NCBI GenBank assembly: GCA_027924585.1
Contig: BSBM01000440.1
Location: forward strand, 14,105,501 to 14,169,500
Direction: 5' to 3'
Length of the DNA stretch: 64,000 nt
Source of the DNA: Larix kaempferi
Lineage: Eukaryota; Streptophyta; Pinopsida; Pinales; Pinaceae
The notes under the pieces were generated by a model. It was not told the DNA's origin, ran no database searches, and worked only from the letters and a program-made list of their open reading frames with translations. The position numbers and the translations under genes are program-made. Positions within the stretch are counted from its first letter, which is position 1, and every line of letters starts with the position of its first letter. Below are positions 45,839-58,620 of the stretch, in pieces.

Positions 45839-48800
45839 ATGTCAACTACGAATATTCCTGAGCCAGACGAACAAAATCGACAATTGCTTGCTAGATTGTG
45901 GGAAGGAGTTGAAAGAAGGGGTGATGGTAAATGCTATTGTCCATGTAATCAGTGCAGAGCCTTTAAGAGGAGAAGAATTTTTATCACAACATCCACAAAA
46001 CATTGTAGGGAGCATGGGCATGCCGAGGGGGAACATGAATACCATCCATATGTAAGTTTGCATTATATATGTTTTTATTTTGATTGCTTTTGTAAATTTA
46101 TGTATTATTATAATATTTCTTATTTTTTACCAACAATACAATTGGTCGTTGTTCTTTGTAACTTTTATCTATTGATTGTTTCATGTTATTATAAAGGAAA
46201 GACATCCTACAGCATATCGTCCAGATCAGCAAGTGCTTCCAGAACAAGTACAGGAGGAACATGGAGCTATGAAAATTAATGGATAACAAGTTAATGATCA
46301 CATTGAAGAAGATGATCATACTGATAACATAGTTGAAGATGATGTTACAAATAATTTGATCCATGATTCATTTAATGTTGGAATGGATGATGATGATGAT
46401 CATGAAAATGATGAACATTTTGATTATATTCATGATATACCTCTTCTTGACAAGGCATACAAACCCCTTTATGACAGCTCTAAGACAAATATTCTCTCTG
46501 CTATATTGTTGGTAATGATCTTGAAGGTTATGAATGGTCTTTCAAACATATCACTCACACGGATGTTAAGGTATGTAATATATTCCATCACAAAATATAT
46601 ATGATTGTCATGTATTTTATTGTTAATTCATATATAAGTTAAATTACTATGGATGAAATTTGTTTCATTAATATTATTTATATATTATATTAACTAGATT
46701 TTTATTTTAATTTGTTGTAGCATGATAGGTGAATATTTGTTACCACCTTCAAATATTTTACCTCCCACATATCAAGATTTATCTGCCATCATGAAAGAAA
46801 TTGGAATGCAGTATGAAGCAATTCATGCATGCCCCGATGATCATGTTCTTTATTACAACCAACATGAATTTGCAACAGAATGTCCTGAATGTCATATCAT
46901 TAGATATCGCACAGATCAAGTAACTAAAAAGGTGCCTCGCAAGGTTCTATGTTATATTCCCGTTATTCCCCATTTGCAACGACTGTAAATGTGCAAAAAC
47001 ATAGCGCAGTTTATGGATTACCATGCATGGAACAGAAGTCAAGACGACATTATTCGGATGCCTGCAGATGGGTCTGCATTTAGAGATATGGAGGAAAAAT
47101 GGCCTCACTTTAAAGACGAACCTCGTAATATTAGGATTTCTTTGGCAACAGATGGTGTCAATCCTTTTGCAGATATGAGATCTGTTTACTCGGTGTGGCC
47201 TATTTTTGTTATCAACAACAACATTCCTCCATGGTTGACAATAAAGAGGGAGCACATAATGTTGTCAATGATTATTCCAGGTACGAACATTGCAATTTTT
47301 TTTTATTGCAGTGGTATATTCTCATTTGTCATTTTTTGTCTCATAATGCTATATATATATTTAAAGTTTTTCTATTGTGAAATATGGTTTATATATCTAA
47401 ACGGTACATCTCATAATCAGAATATTTATTTTATATGTTCAAATCAATCAGGTAAGTACTAAGTCAAAGATATGAATGTATATATAGAACCTCTTATTGA
47501 CAAACTACTGAAGTTATGGAATGGCATCACGATGTATGACTTATCTAGACCAATATGACAAAGGCAATTCCAATTCCATGCAATGCTTGTATGGACAATA
47601 CATGATGCCCCAGGGTTAACCCATTTCTGTGGTATGTAATTATAAGTTCCACTTTAGTTGCATTTAATTTTACGAACTACTAGTTAATATAATACGCATG
47701 CATGTTTTTCTAAATAATCCAATCATTTTTTATATAATTATAATAGACATTAATATTGATATTCCATCTTTTTATTTAGGTCTTCAAACAAAGGGGAAAT
47801 TTGTATGTCTAGTTTGTGGTCCTAAGATCAAATCTTGTCGTTCAAAAAGCTTAGGAAAGTAGGTGTTTGATGAGTATAGGCACTTCCTCTCCAAGAGTCA
47901 CAGGTATCGAACTACCGAAAAACATCTTTTCAATGGCAAGTAAAAGACTACATTAAAACCAAAGAGAATGACACCTCAGCTATGGAAGTTTCAATATAAT
48001 AGAAATCATCAAGGTACGTGTAATCAATCATTGTATATGATCATATTGTATTTTATTATATTGTGTGTTGTTTAGTGTAATTGACATTGATTTAATATTT
48101 AATTTCATAATTGTCGTTCATGTGATCATCATGAAGGCATTAATGGGCTTCCATGAGGAATGAAAAGTTATCCTAGACAATTTAGTAGGTTGCCCTATTA
48201 TGAGCACCTACAAATTGCTCATCTATTTGATACAATGCATATCGAAAAGAATGTGACAGAAACATTATGGCGAATATTGGATGGAAGGAGTGACAAAGAA
48301 AAAATTGTCAAAATTTGCAAATACATTCAAGATAACAACCATGCAATGAAAGGCGTCATTCAATTTCATAGCAACGGAGAGAAAATTAATATAAACTCAC
48401 TTCCATGGATGTTAACGGACCAGCAAAGTAATGTTGTAAAAGAAGTCATTCGAAAAATTAAATTTCCCACCGGATTTTGTGCAAACATGAAGAATATCAT
48501 AACAAAGAAAAGTGATTTCGCAGGGGTGAAAATGCACGATTGGCATGTCTTCATGAAGGTAATAATTAATATGGTATGCATTTAATAATTTCTTTTTCTT
48601 TTTCTAGTACTCTTTTTCGATATACTAAAACTATTTGGATATTATTGTTACAGTATGTTCTACCTCTCTCTATCCCGGACAACTTTGAAAACAATGTCAA
48701 GCAAATAATATATAGTCTCGGGAAATACATGAGGTAAGTGGTGATTTTTCCATGTGCTTACTGTTTGTTTAATTCAACATAGAACTTATTCTTAATTTGA

Positions 48801-50563
48801 TTTTCATTCTCTACTCCATGTTACGTAATATAATGACTTTTTTTCTTTAATCTCTTGATTGGCCGGTTGTCATGTCACTTGTAGATGGTTGTCATTTAAA
48901 GAATTCCATAAAGAAGACATAAAGTATTGGAGGAGAGAAATTCCTCGTCTTATGTGTGAAATGAAGAAGCATCTACCTTCAACATTTTTCAATGCACAGG
49001 AACACTACCTCATACACCGAGTTGAGGAGATTAAACTGTGTGGACCTGCACACTCAAGGTCCATGTGGATGGTTGAGAGGCACTTGAAATTTATGAAGGG
49101 TTTGGTCAGACAACGAGCATATCCTGAGGGTTTTATGATGGAGGGATATATGGTATACCAAAACATGTTTTACATTAGTGAATATCTTCCTATATTGGCA
49201 TCAAAGCTCAACTTACGTCGCATTTGTGATCCAGACTCCAAAAATGATTTCGAAGGGGAGTACCCAAAGGGGAAAGGTAGATTGAGGAAGGTGAAAGGTA
49301 ATATAACACATTTCACTAGTGATTTTTATGTTTATATATCATACATATATATTGTATTTTTTTATTTAGTATTTTGCATCATTTTATATTGTAATTATAT
49401 ACTTTTTTAAGTGACTAATATACATTTTCATTGAATTTTAATTTTATTGTCATCAAAAATTTGGTTGAGAGTGGGATGCAATTCATTTATACATCGCAAA
49501 CAATCTTGACTGGATGAAGGTATGGATCAAAAAATGTGAACAATCTAGTCATGGAATATCATGGGAAGGTGTGGCTTCATTGGTTAAAGCTGCACATCAC
49601 AATGGAGACACCAATGTAACACAAAGGGAAATCGATTTAGCAAGAGGTTTAAAAGATAAGCAGGTAAGCATATTAATCAATGGCACTATTTATTTATTTC
49701 TTTAAATATTGTCGTTGTATGTCACGCTGGTTATTTTCCTTTTATGGCATTATAATAAGCATGCACTACTTTATCATAAATATGGTGTGATCATTATGTA
49801 ATATTTTTATGGCTTGTTGTACTAGGTAAAACACCATAAGGCTATGTGGTGCAATGGATATAGATATCGTATCAAAAAGTTGGATGAAACAAAGAAAAAA
49901 TTTGATTGTGGGATATCTGCAGTCTTTGAGGTGACCAATGTTTCTTCTAGAAGTGACAAACATCCAGAACTATCTGAAAATCGATACTATGGGTATTTGG
50001 AAGACATTCTTCAGTGTGACTTTAACTCCTTCAAGGTATTTCTGTTCGTTGTCAAATGGTACAAGTGTAGATTGAATCAACATGATCCAGATAGAACAAT
50101 TATTGAACATGATAATGGTTTTACCATGGTAAATACAAGATTGTTTGAGCCAGGAACGGAGCCCTATGTTCTTCCAACCCAATGTGAACAGGTATTTTAC
50201 TCTGAGGTTCCAGGTAGAGTGGGTTGGTCATTTGCTGTGAGACATGATCCAAGGGGAAGGCCGGTAAAGTATAACGTTGATGAAGGTAATGAAGACGTTC
50301 TCGAAGAAGAAGACGCCGCAGAAGATGATCATGATCAACATGAGTTAGATGGTCATGGTCCAGAAGAAGATGTTGAAGAACTTATTGAATCAGATGATGT
50401 ACTATCATACAATGTCCATGAAGATGATATCGATGATGACATGTTGATCGTAATTGACATCAACAACAAGGATGATATGGCCAATCCTTACAATGTTGAA
50501 TCTGGATCATCGGATGATAGTATAGATGACGACCCAGATGAAGAAGAATATGAAGACCATTGA
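45839..50563 (+). pseudogene. CACTA transposase, TNP2 type, ten exons
   Basis: Exons with GT-AG borders and consistent phase: 45839-46051, 46197-46570, 46721-47280, 47452-47631, 47780-48013, 48137-48558, 48654-48733, 48885-49297, 49470-49663 and 49826-50563 (about 1136 codons). Exon 1 is the transposase-associated domain (CYCPCNQC, HCREHGH). Exons 2-6 are the TNP2 core (PLYDSSKTNILSAIL, YEAIHACPDDHVLYY, CPECHIIRY, RISLATDGVNPFADM, HLFDTMHIEKNV). Exons 8 to 10 carry DUF4218-like (EVKLCGPAHSRSMW region) and DUF4216-like (YYGYLEDILQCDF, VFYSEVPGRVGWSF) parts and an Asp/Glu-rich tail. Seven in-frame stops (46284, 46986, 47460, 47556, 47860, 47941, 48154) disable it; most are explained by C-to-T change. 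Confidence 0.88.
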
Positions 50564-50856
50564 AGTTTATGAGGTATGCAGTAATAATAAATTAATTGTT
50601 TCGTAGTGAGTTTCCATTTTCCTATATGATATAATTAGAAACATTGCTTGTTTTAGAGTATGTCAAGAAACACATTTAAATTTTCTAGTGTACATAGATA
50701 TTTTTGTCGGGTTATGGGGAATTAAGAGTGATGTGAGGGGGGGAGGGGCCATAAGAGCTTCCACCTTCATGTGGTTGGCCCTGTTTAGTAGAGAATATTA
50801 AATTATTCTTGAAACAAAGAGAATCTTAGTAAGGAAATGCACAATTATCAAGACTC

Positions 50857-52585
50857 AAACATCATCATCATCATCGTCGTCATCATCATCATCATGATCA
50901 TATTCATCATCATCGTCATCATCGTCGTCATCATCATCGTCTTCATCATCATCGTCATCATCATCATCTTCATCATCATCATCTTCATCATCATCTTCAT
51001 CATCATCATCTTCATCATCTTCATCATCATCACCATCATCATCGGCATCATCGATCGTCTTCATCGTCATCATCATCATCGTCATCGATCGTCATCATCA
51101 TCATCGTCGTCGTCATCATCATCGTCATCATCGATCGTCTTCATCATCATCGTCATCATCATCGATCATCTTCATCATCATCGATCGTCTTCATCATCAT
51201 CATCATCATCGTCATCATCATCATCATCATGATCTTCATCATTCTCATCATCATTAGCATCATGTTTATCGTCGTCATCACGGCCACCATCATCATCATC
51301 ATCATTGTGATCAGCATCATCGTCATCATCCTCACCATCATCATCATCATCATCTTCCTCATCATCATCAGCAATATCTTCATCATCATCATCGTCATCA
51401 TCGATCGTCTTCATCGTCGTCGTCATCATCATCATCATCATCGTCATCATCATCGTCATCATCGATCATCTTCATCATCATCGTCATCATCATCGATCGT
51501 CTTCATCATCATCGTCATCTTCATCATCGTCATCATCTTCATGATGATCTTCATCATTCTCATCATCATCAGCAGCAGCAGCATCATGTTTATCATCGTT
51601 GTCACGAACACCATCATCATCATCATCATTGTGATCAGCATCATCATCATCATCCTCACCATCATCATCATCATCATCTTCCTCATCATCATCAGCAATA
51701 TCTTCATCATCGTCGCCGTCATCATCGATCATCATCATCATCGTCGTCGTCGTCATCATCATCGTCATCATTGATCGGCTTCGTCATCATCATCGATCGT
51801 CTTCATCATCATCGTCATCATCATCATCATGATCTTCATCATTCTCATCATCAGCAGCAGCAGCAGCAGCATCATGTTTATCGTCATCGTCACGGCCACC
51901 ATCATCATCATCATCATTGTGATCAGCATCATCGACATCATCCTCACCATCATCCTCACCATCATCTTCCTCATCATCATCAGCAATATCTTCATCATCA
52001 TCATCGTCGTCATCAATTGTCTTCATTGTCATCATCGATCGTCATCATCATCGTCATCGTCATCATCATCATCGTCATCATCGATCTTCTTCATCATCAT
52101 CGTCATCATCATCGATCATCTTCATCGTCGTCGTCATCTTCATCATCATCATCATCAACATGATCTTCATCATTCTCATCATCATCAGCATCGTGTTTAT
52201 CGTCGTCATCATAGCCACCATCATCATCATCATCATTGTGATCAGCATCATCGTCATCATACTCACCATCATCATCATCATCATCTTCCTCATCATCATC
52301 AGCAATATCTTCATCATCATCATCATCATCATCATCATCTTCCTCATCATCATCAGCAATATCTTCATCATCGTCATCATCATCATCGTCATCATCATCG
52401 TCATCATCATCGTCATCATCGATCATCTTCATCGTCATCATCGATCATCATCATCATCATCGTCATCATTGATCGTCTTCATCATCATCGTCAACATCAT
52501 CGTCATCATCGATCATCTTCATCATCATTGTCATCTTCATCATCATCATCATCATCATGATCTTCATCATGATCATCATCGTTAT
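50857..52585. repeat. 1.7-kb ATC trinucleotide repeat with higher-order structure
   Basis: Almost pure TCA/TCG/TCT triplets. Within it a less uniform block of about 160 bp occurs four times, each containing GATCTTCATCATTCTCATC, a TTGTGATCAGCATC segment and CAGCAATATCTTCATC. Copies start at 51230, 51546, 51831 and 52162 (spacing 316, 285, 331). All six frames are open for long stretches (Asp-rich on minus, Ser/His/Ile-rich on plus), which follows from the triplet nature and is not evidence of a gene. It lies in the 3' part of the CACTA element. Confidence 0.93.
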
Positions 52586-52688
52586 ATGATATCCGACGCA
52601 ACTATTACCTAGAAAAACCAACGATGTTTGTCGTCGGTGATTTAGCGATCTCGTCAGATTCTTTTGAAGTCAGAAGTCTGATATTAAA

Positions 52689-52945
52689 CGCATGCATTGA
52701 CGGTGTGGGAGGGTTTCAAGACTCGAATGAATGACACTCACCATTGTAGCATCATAAACCATACCTATAAATTAAATAATGTGATACATGGGGCCAACGT
52801 TGAAATTTTTTAAGTATGTGTTGGCTTGGACTGAAATTTGGCATGGTTAGACTAGATGCATGCATTTATGGTGTGTGAGGGTTTCTAGACTCAAAAATGA
52901 CTGACACCAACCATTAATGGAGCATTAAAAACCATGTAATGATAC
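52689..52945. repeat. Tandem duplication, about 168-bp spacing
   Basis: GCATGCATTGACGGTGTGGGAGGGTTTC at 52689 (quoted as GCATGCATTGACGG and GTGTGGGAGGGTTTC) recurs as a diverged copy at 52857 with the same order of following words (AGACTC, TGACAC, ACCATT). No gene between 52691 and 53129. Confidence 0.6.
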
Positions 52946-53129
52946 TCAACAAGGAGTAATTTGATCAGTATTGTTTCACTCTAAAAATAACTTATTCTTT
53001 CGTGGACTCGCTAGTACCATTGCTTATGGACCCTCACAAGGAAATCCTCTTAGGTCGTTGATTGTGTTGGGATAAATCATCACTAACTTGTTTGATGGAC
53101 CTAATGGTCCCATGATAAACACTCATAAC

Positions 53130-53990
53130 ATGTAAACTATAGAGGACATACAAAAAATGGTTGATTCTCTCACCCAATTAGTTAGCAAAATGGAAACCAA
53201 GAATCACTTCTCATTTTCCGACCCTTCCAATAGTATGATGCCTCGTTTTTCTGAAGTAATTCTAAACAAGTTTGGCGGGTCAGATTCGATTGGTTGGTTT
53301 GATCGATCAAATGAAGCACTAACTTTCCCTTAATGTAATATTTTATTACCTAATGAAATTCATTATAGGAGTCATCAAAGTTCATTTGTTTTTTCATAAA
53401 AATGAATTGATTATTTCTTAAGCAATTCCTTATTAGTGGTCTTAAAGAGGAAATTAAATCCCACTTAGAGGTGAACCACCCTACTACTTGGTTGCAGGAC
53501 AATAATATTTATTGTCATGCCTGTGTTATATCCTATGCTCAGTCCAAAATCCCCAACTTTATTTCATTTCCTTTCCCCAACTATGGTGGCTCTTCAACAA
53601 CCTCTTCCACCTTTCAAGGTCCATAAGTTGGCATAGGACAAAATGGAGGAACATCAACTTAAGGTTCTATAATACAATTGTAATGAAAGATATTCTCTTG
53701 AGCATAGATGTAAGGAACATCAATTATTTGTGTACATATTTGAGGAAATTTATGATGATGAACTTGATGGAAGAACTCAAAAGGAATCCCCTCCCATCAT
53801 TGAGGAAGTTTTTCTTCCTAACCCTGTGAAGAACCCTATATCTCCCTTAATTATTTGACTAGTATTTATTTCTCCTCATTAATGTTCAAATGGGTGATTA
53901 CTCCCAGAAAACTAACATGTTTTGCATTGAAACGGGTGGGCATGATATTGTTCTCGGTGTGAATGGATAGTAAGATTATGTCATATCACC
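53130..53990 (+). pseudogene. Gypsy gag remnant
   Basis: The frame from about 53150 reads MVDSLTQLVSKMETKNH, then FSEVILNKFGGSDSIGWFDRSNEAL. After a gap come QFLISGLKEEIKSHLEVNHPTTW (53420) and a knuckle-like YNCNERYSLEHRC (53672). These are the gag core and zinc-finger region of a plant Gypsy element with frameshifts and stops. Protease and RT are not found downstream. It differs in sequence from the Gypsy element at 32441. Confidence 0.7.
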
Positions 53991-54109
53991 ATGGATTTAT
54001 TGGAATTACAAATGAGAGAGCATGATCATAGCATCTCATTGCTTCATCGACGTATCCTCCCATCCAATGTGTGATCATATTGTCATACTTTTGAACAAAA
54101 TAATATATG

Positions 54110-54415
54110 AAATTAAAAATATTGTATCGTTGTTTTTAAGCCCCTTATATATAACAATTAAAAAAAAACATTATATATAACAAAAAAGACCAATTAAAAT
54201 TAAAAAAATGAATATATAATAAATAGAATTAAAACATTAATAAAAAAAATTACAACATAAATATATAACAATGGTTTTTTAATTTGTTATTAATTAAATA
54301 TATATATAACATTATATATAACAATTAAATTTTAATTGTTATATATATATATATATATATAATTAAAAACAAATTAAAAAAACCAAAACACAAACATTAC
54401 ATAACATATATATTG
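54110..54415. repeat. AT-rich low-complexity tract with (TA)n
   Basis: Runs of A, TATATAACA words and a TA dinucleotide run at 54338-54361. No coding sequence. Confidence 0.8.
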
Positions 54416-54456
54416 ATCAAATATAAAAGCCGGTGGCCATATGCATTTCACAAACC

Positions 54457-54620
54457 TGCGATTTGGATTTGGAGTGACCTCGACTAACCTCGATTTGGAG
54501 TGACCTGCGATTTGGATTTGGAGTGACCTTGACTGACCTCGATTTGGAGTGACTTGCGATTTGGAGTGACCTCGATTTGGAGTGACCCTCGATTTGGAGT
54601 TGCGCCTCTGCGATTTGGAC
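54457..54620. repeat. Minisatellite with CGATTTGGAGTGACCT core
   Basis: Three units spaced 49 bp (starts 54457, 54506, 54555), each with a long and a short version of CGATTTGGAGTGACCT, then several 17-bp single cores. Overlapping minus-strand frames (54374-54862) with SKSQVTPNRG-type repeats result from it. Confidence 0.8.
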
Positions 54621-55089
54621 CTGCTATTGATTTGGGTTGGACTGTTCGATTGTGGCCGGAGAGGCGGTTTGTGATTGTGGCAGGGGAGAGGGAGTGGCCC
54701 AACGACCAAGCAGTGGGAGTGACCCAACGAGAAAGCATTGGGAGAGGTAGTTTGGAGTCCAAGCAAATAAACTATAAGAGCTGGAAATGCCTCCCACGTC
54801 CATGAGTACCAAGCCCTAAATTGTTTTGATTTGACAAATTTATAAATTTGGTAGCTAATCACTGTGGTTTCATTGCTAATTCTATCTTCTAAGAGGGTTT
54901 CATTGCTAATTCAATCTACATTGGGGTATTTTTATCTTATTGCATCTACTATTTTTTTTAGTTTGATGGGTGAATGGGGGGGGGGCGGGGGCTATTACTA
55001 ATGACCCCGATAAAGCAGAGTTACCAAGCTCTCACTATGAATGAGTACTTATATTCACATAGGCTCGAGTTAAGGTTTCCATTATTGCA
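54621..55089. other. No gene seen
   Basis: Mixed sequence after the minisatellite, including a G-run at 54975-54990. No sustained frame with recognisable content. Confidence 0.5.
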
Positions 55090-55770
55090 TTAAAGCACCA
55101 ATCTGATCTGACAGCAAATAATCCCAATATCAAGAAGCACATCCTTTCTATCATTTCCAAACTCTGTCGTTAATGCTACCAAGCATCGATTCTCTTTAGT
55201 ATCATCAGCTAGAAAGAAAAAAAATTGTACCACAAACAAGCACCAAAATACTTTCCTATTCAGTCCATCTTTTGCAGCTAATAAATTAGTCCCTACAACA
55301 TGATCCAAGACATTTAATGTAGTCTTGAGATGTTCCTTCAGATGAGCACAAAATACCCTTGCAAGGGCAACTGAGTGTTGTTGTGTGAATGCTTTGCAAA
55401 CTGCAACCATGTGCACAGCTACAGACATCCCTTTTGAAGATAGCGGAATACTTGGAAGAGTCAAGAACCTCATAAGGGCTTCAATGCCCTTTTACTCAAC
55501 AAATATTCTACAAGTTTTAGTATTTTCCATTGCCAGATGCACAAACACCACGGCATGTGAAATGATTAATTTTAGAAAGCGTTCATTACTCATATTTTCA
55601 AGAGACAATCCACTAGTTCCAACCCCGTCATTATGCTTATCTTCAGAATCAGTATCCATAGGAACAGGACTATCCAAACTGTCTTTGGCCTCTACTATGA
55701 GCCTATGGGCCTTGCTGGGGCATACGTTGTTGATCCCTGGTGGCTGTCATCTATTGCAGAAAGGGTTTAT
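55090..55770 (-). pseudogene. UPL1/UPL2-like HECT ubiquitin ligase fragment
   Basis: Minus-strand reading from about 55770: AHRLIVEAKDSLDSPVPMDTDSEDK, NERFLKLIISHAVVFVHLAMENTKTCRIFVE, a TAA (55492-55494), then KGIEALMRFLTLPSIPLSSKGMS in the same frame. AFTQQHSVALARVFCAHLKEHLKTTL and ENRCLVALTTEFGNDRKDVLLDIG follow. This matches the N-terminal armadillo-like region of plant UPL1/UPL2, very large E3 ligases; the HECT catalytic domain is absent. Similarity stops abruptly after DIG (about 55130), as at an exon border. It is a piece of a host gene, carried here or left behind. Family assignment is from memory of the conserved wording. Confidence 0.75.
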
Positions 55771-55790
55771 TGAAAAATATATCTGATTAT

Positions 55791-58225
55791 AAGGTCTAAA
55801 CCAGCGTTACTTATGCTAGTTGTTAGTTCTGTTTAACTTGTTCATTACTTTATTAATGTTGTTGTTATTTATTGTCCTTGTCTACTTCAACTTTAACACA
55901 AGGACCTTTGGGAGTGTTAAAGTTGAAAGAGATGAAAATTATGTTTAAATTTATATTACCTTGTCACAACTATACTATTTTGTTTCTAGCATTGATTTAG
56001 GAATTTATTTATGCATTAAAGTATAAATATTTTAATTTTCTACTCCAAACCCTAACCTAACCCAATTTTCAACTCATATAACAAGTTGTAGCCTCTCCTG
56101 AGCAGACCTTAGTCCCAAGACAGTCCCCAAGTAGTAATTTTTGTAAACTAAAATCACTATACTTTGAAATTTCCTCAAGTCTCAGCATGGAAGTAGCCTC
56201 CATCTCCAATTTTGAAATGAATGCCTTAGCCTCCACCAAATTAAATGAATGCCACAAAAATTTGCTGTGAATTGGAGGGATGTTAAGTTAACCAACCAAA
56301 CGTGAATGCAAAAAGCAATACTTAAGGCCACCCACATTGTAGTTTTGAAGGTTCCCTGTGTTATTAGTGAAGTAGCAGTGAATCCAGATATGACTTGGAG
56401 TTTTTTTCATGGGGCCTGTCAAGGCTCCATAGAGTAGTGCAAGATCAGGTTTTCTCTATATATCTCCGATAGCCATTTCTTCATAGATAAATCCTACTTG
56501 GGGGCTAGGAAAAACAATATGGGCGAGTTCAATTTTCTCTTCTATCTTTTGAAATTTGTTGCAGAATTGGGTCTCACCCAGATTCAAGTCATACGGTCTG
56601 CGTGTTAAATAACTCAGCAACAAATTAAAGATCAATATGGTATGGATGTCAACCAAATCATCATCCTCTTTAAATTGCCCTGTCTCTATAAATTAGATTG
56701 CCCTGATATGCGAAGGATTAGGTTGATAACTATACTACGGCTAAAAATTGCCCTATCTATAAATTAAATTGCCCTGTCTATAAATTGGCATATCCTTCCA
56801 TGTAGATTATAAAAATTGCAATTAGGTCAAGTTCTCCTTACATGGTTTGGATAAAATTGAAAGCTTCAATTTTCATACAATTAGAAAAGTTTGGGCAGCG
56901 TAGAATGTGAGGAATGAGAATGTATCAATCATTGCCACCATATGAGTTTTGAAAGTAAGATTAATTGGCCCCATCCCATTATGAAGTAGAACCATGTGAG
57001 ATAGATCCTATAACACCATTAGCATCATGATATAAGCAAAATCGAAGTTCCGTTTTCCGTCCAGGCTGCTTGAAGATGATAATTTCCAGAAAGTGGCCCC
57101 ATGGTACAAAGCAACGAAACATTTGACGAATTGGAAACGTATATATATAAAAGGAACAGAATTATATAGGCCTAAAATTGCGGTTGGTGCCATTGCGGTC
57201 AAATTTAAATCAATTTGTAATCCACCTCGACGGAAAATGGAACTTCGATTTTACTTGCCCATTTTTGTTGTTCTGGTTTAGGAAGTATTTCAGGCTATTA
57301 TGGTTTGTCTTAAAGTCTTCATCTTCTTAAAATTGGCTTTCATTGTATCATTGATCAGGGTTATTAAATTCATAAAAAGTAAGCATGCATCATCATACTT
57401 CATACTTCAATCAAACCATCATGACTTGGATTGTGGCAATTTTAGTCTTCGCCTAGGGTAGTACTGTAGCAGCTTTAACACTTAGAATATAGTAGCTTGG
57501 GGGAATTCATGTCAAGGTAATCAATGCAAGTTAAAGGGGAAATGATTAGTATTTCTCATGATGTAAAAGTAAAGGATGTATTCCTCATGATTAGGATACT
57601 CTTGTATTTATAGGCATAAAAAAACAAGTTGTGGTATAGCTTCCCCAGTTGTGGTTACTGTTTTTTTATTAAGCTCATGAAGATTTATATGCAGTTTATT
57701 GTTTCTACTATCCTTGTGTTTTTGTGAAGAATGATTGAAGAATGTTATAAGTTTTCCTAGAGAATTATGAACATGGATATGTACAATTCCTTATATTTAT
57801 TATCACTTTGTTTTATGTGATGAATTCATTTGCATGACTTGAGTATATCTGAAGCTCTCCTTGAGGTCCCATGAATGAACTTGAACACTTGTTGCATTCA
57901 TTTAATTTGAAAGAGTAGTTATAGTTTGAAAGAACTCTCTCCTTACCTTAGATAGCATTCATTGAAAGGAAAGTCTTATTTTATTCATATGCGTTTGCAT
58001 GGTTTGAGTCAGTCATCACACCACGCATTTCACTTCCATCACCCAATTGAGTAATACAACCACTAAAATTTACACCCCCTAACAAAACACACCATAACCT
58101 CACTTGAGAAAATCAAAATAATTTGGTAGTTAGGTAGGACACCGGGGATAGGCATCCAAATAATTCCCCCTTGCCATTATCATCTGAGACATAGTTGTTG
58201 TCCTCTAGGGAACCAAAATCCTCTA
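55791..58225. other. No recognisable gene
   Basis: Minus-strand ORFs at 56069-56257 and 56456-56656 are open for about 60 codons each but show no motif I know. The sequence is AT-rich and mostly unique. A 28-bp inverted repeat pair is listed separately (57038-57252). Confidence 0.5.
57038..57252. repeat. Inverted repeat pair, 28 bp, enclosing 160 bp
   Basis: AAATCGAAGTTCCGTTTTCC at 57039 has its reverse complement at 57225-57252, with 26 of 28 positions matching. No flanking duplication was recognised. It may be a miniature element or a decayed one. Confidence 0.55.
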
Positions 58226-58620
58226 GTATTTGTTGACATGTTCATACACCAGTTTGTGGAGGGGCCTCCTGTTGTTTCAGGAGTTAAATTGCCGCAAGAT
58301 CGAGAACTGGACGGACTATGTGGAATGCTGCACTCCACTTAGCCCTAAGGAAACATCGATCATTGTCTTCCTTGTATTCTCCGGCCACCATACTGGTGAT
58401 ACAAGGGTGATAAGGCAGAAGTGCCGAAAACCTTTTTCGACGTGTCATGAACGAGGTAGCTTAGTGACTTTTCTACTAGGGCTCTTTTACCCAGGATCCC
58501 TTTTGGTAGAGGGATATCCTTCAAATTTGGTCTCTCACTTCGTATTGTTCGACTTGGATTTCATCACCTTTCGAAGGATACGATTTTTCGAGGTCTCCAG
58601 CCCCTAGTTAGGAAGTTTGC
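58226..58620 (+). pseudogene. Unrecognised ORF remnant
   Basis: A plus-strand frame reads MFIHQFVEGPPVVSGVKLPQ, then several stops, then GRGISFKFGLSLRIVRLGF. An overlapping frame (58230-58607) is open for 125 codons. Neither has a known motif. It could be a plant mobile-domain remnant by position and style, but this is a guess. Confidence 0.25.

Larger units (their letters stand above)
45315..52690 (+). mobile_element. CACTA (En/Spm-type) transposon
   Basis: The left end CACTAGTAGATTTGAACC is followed by about 350 bp dense in ATCCGA words, then the transposase gene, a long ATC repeat, and a right subterminal region (52585-52690). The right region contains TATCCGACG and an inverted match to the left AATCTGACGA motif. 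The right terminal CACTA is not recognisable, so the end at about 52690 is an estimate and the element may be truncated. No target duplication could be set. Confidence 0.75.

Noticed and set aside
50837-52612. Long ORFs on both strands (Asp-rich, His-rich, Ser-rich)
   Set aside because: All six frames of a triplet repeat stay open; no start context, no unique sequence and no known domain.
54374-54862. Minus-strand ORF of 162 codons with SKSQVTPNRG repeats
   Set aside because: The repeats are the translated minisatellite at 54457-54620; the rest has no recognisable feature.
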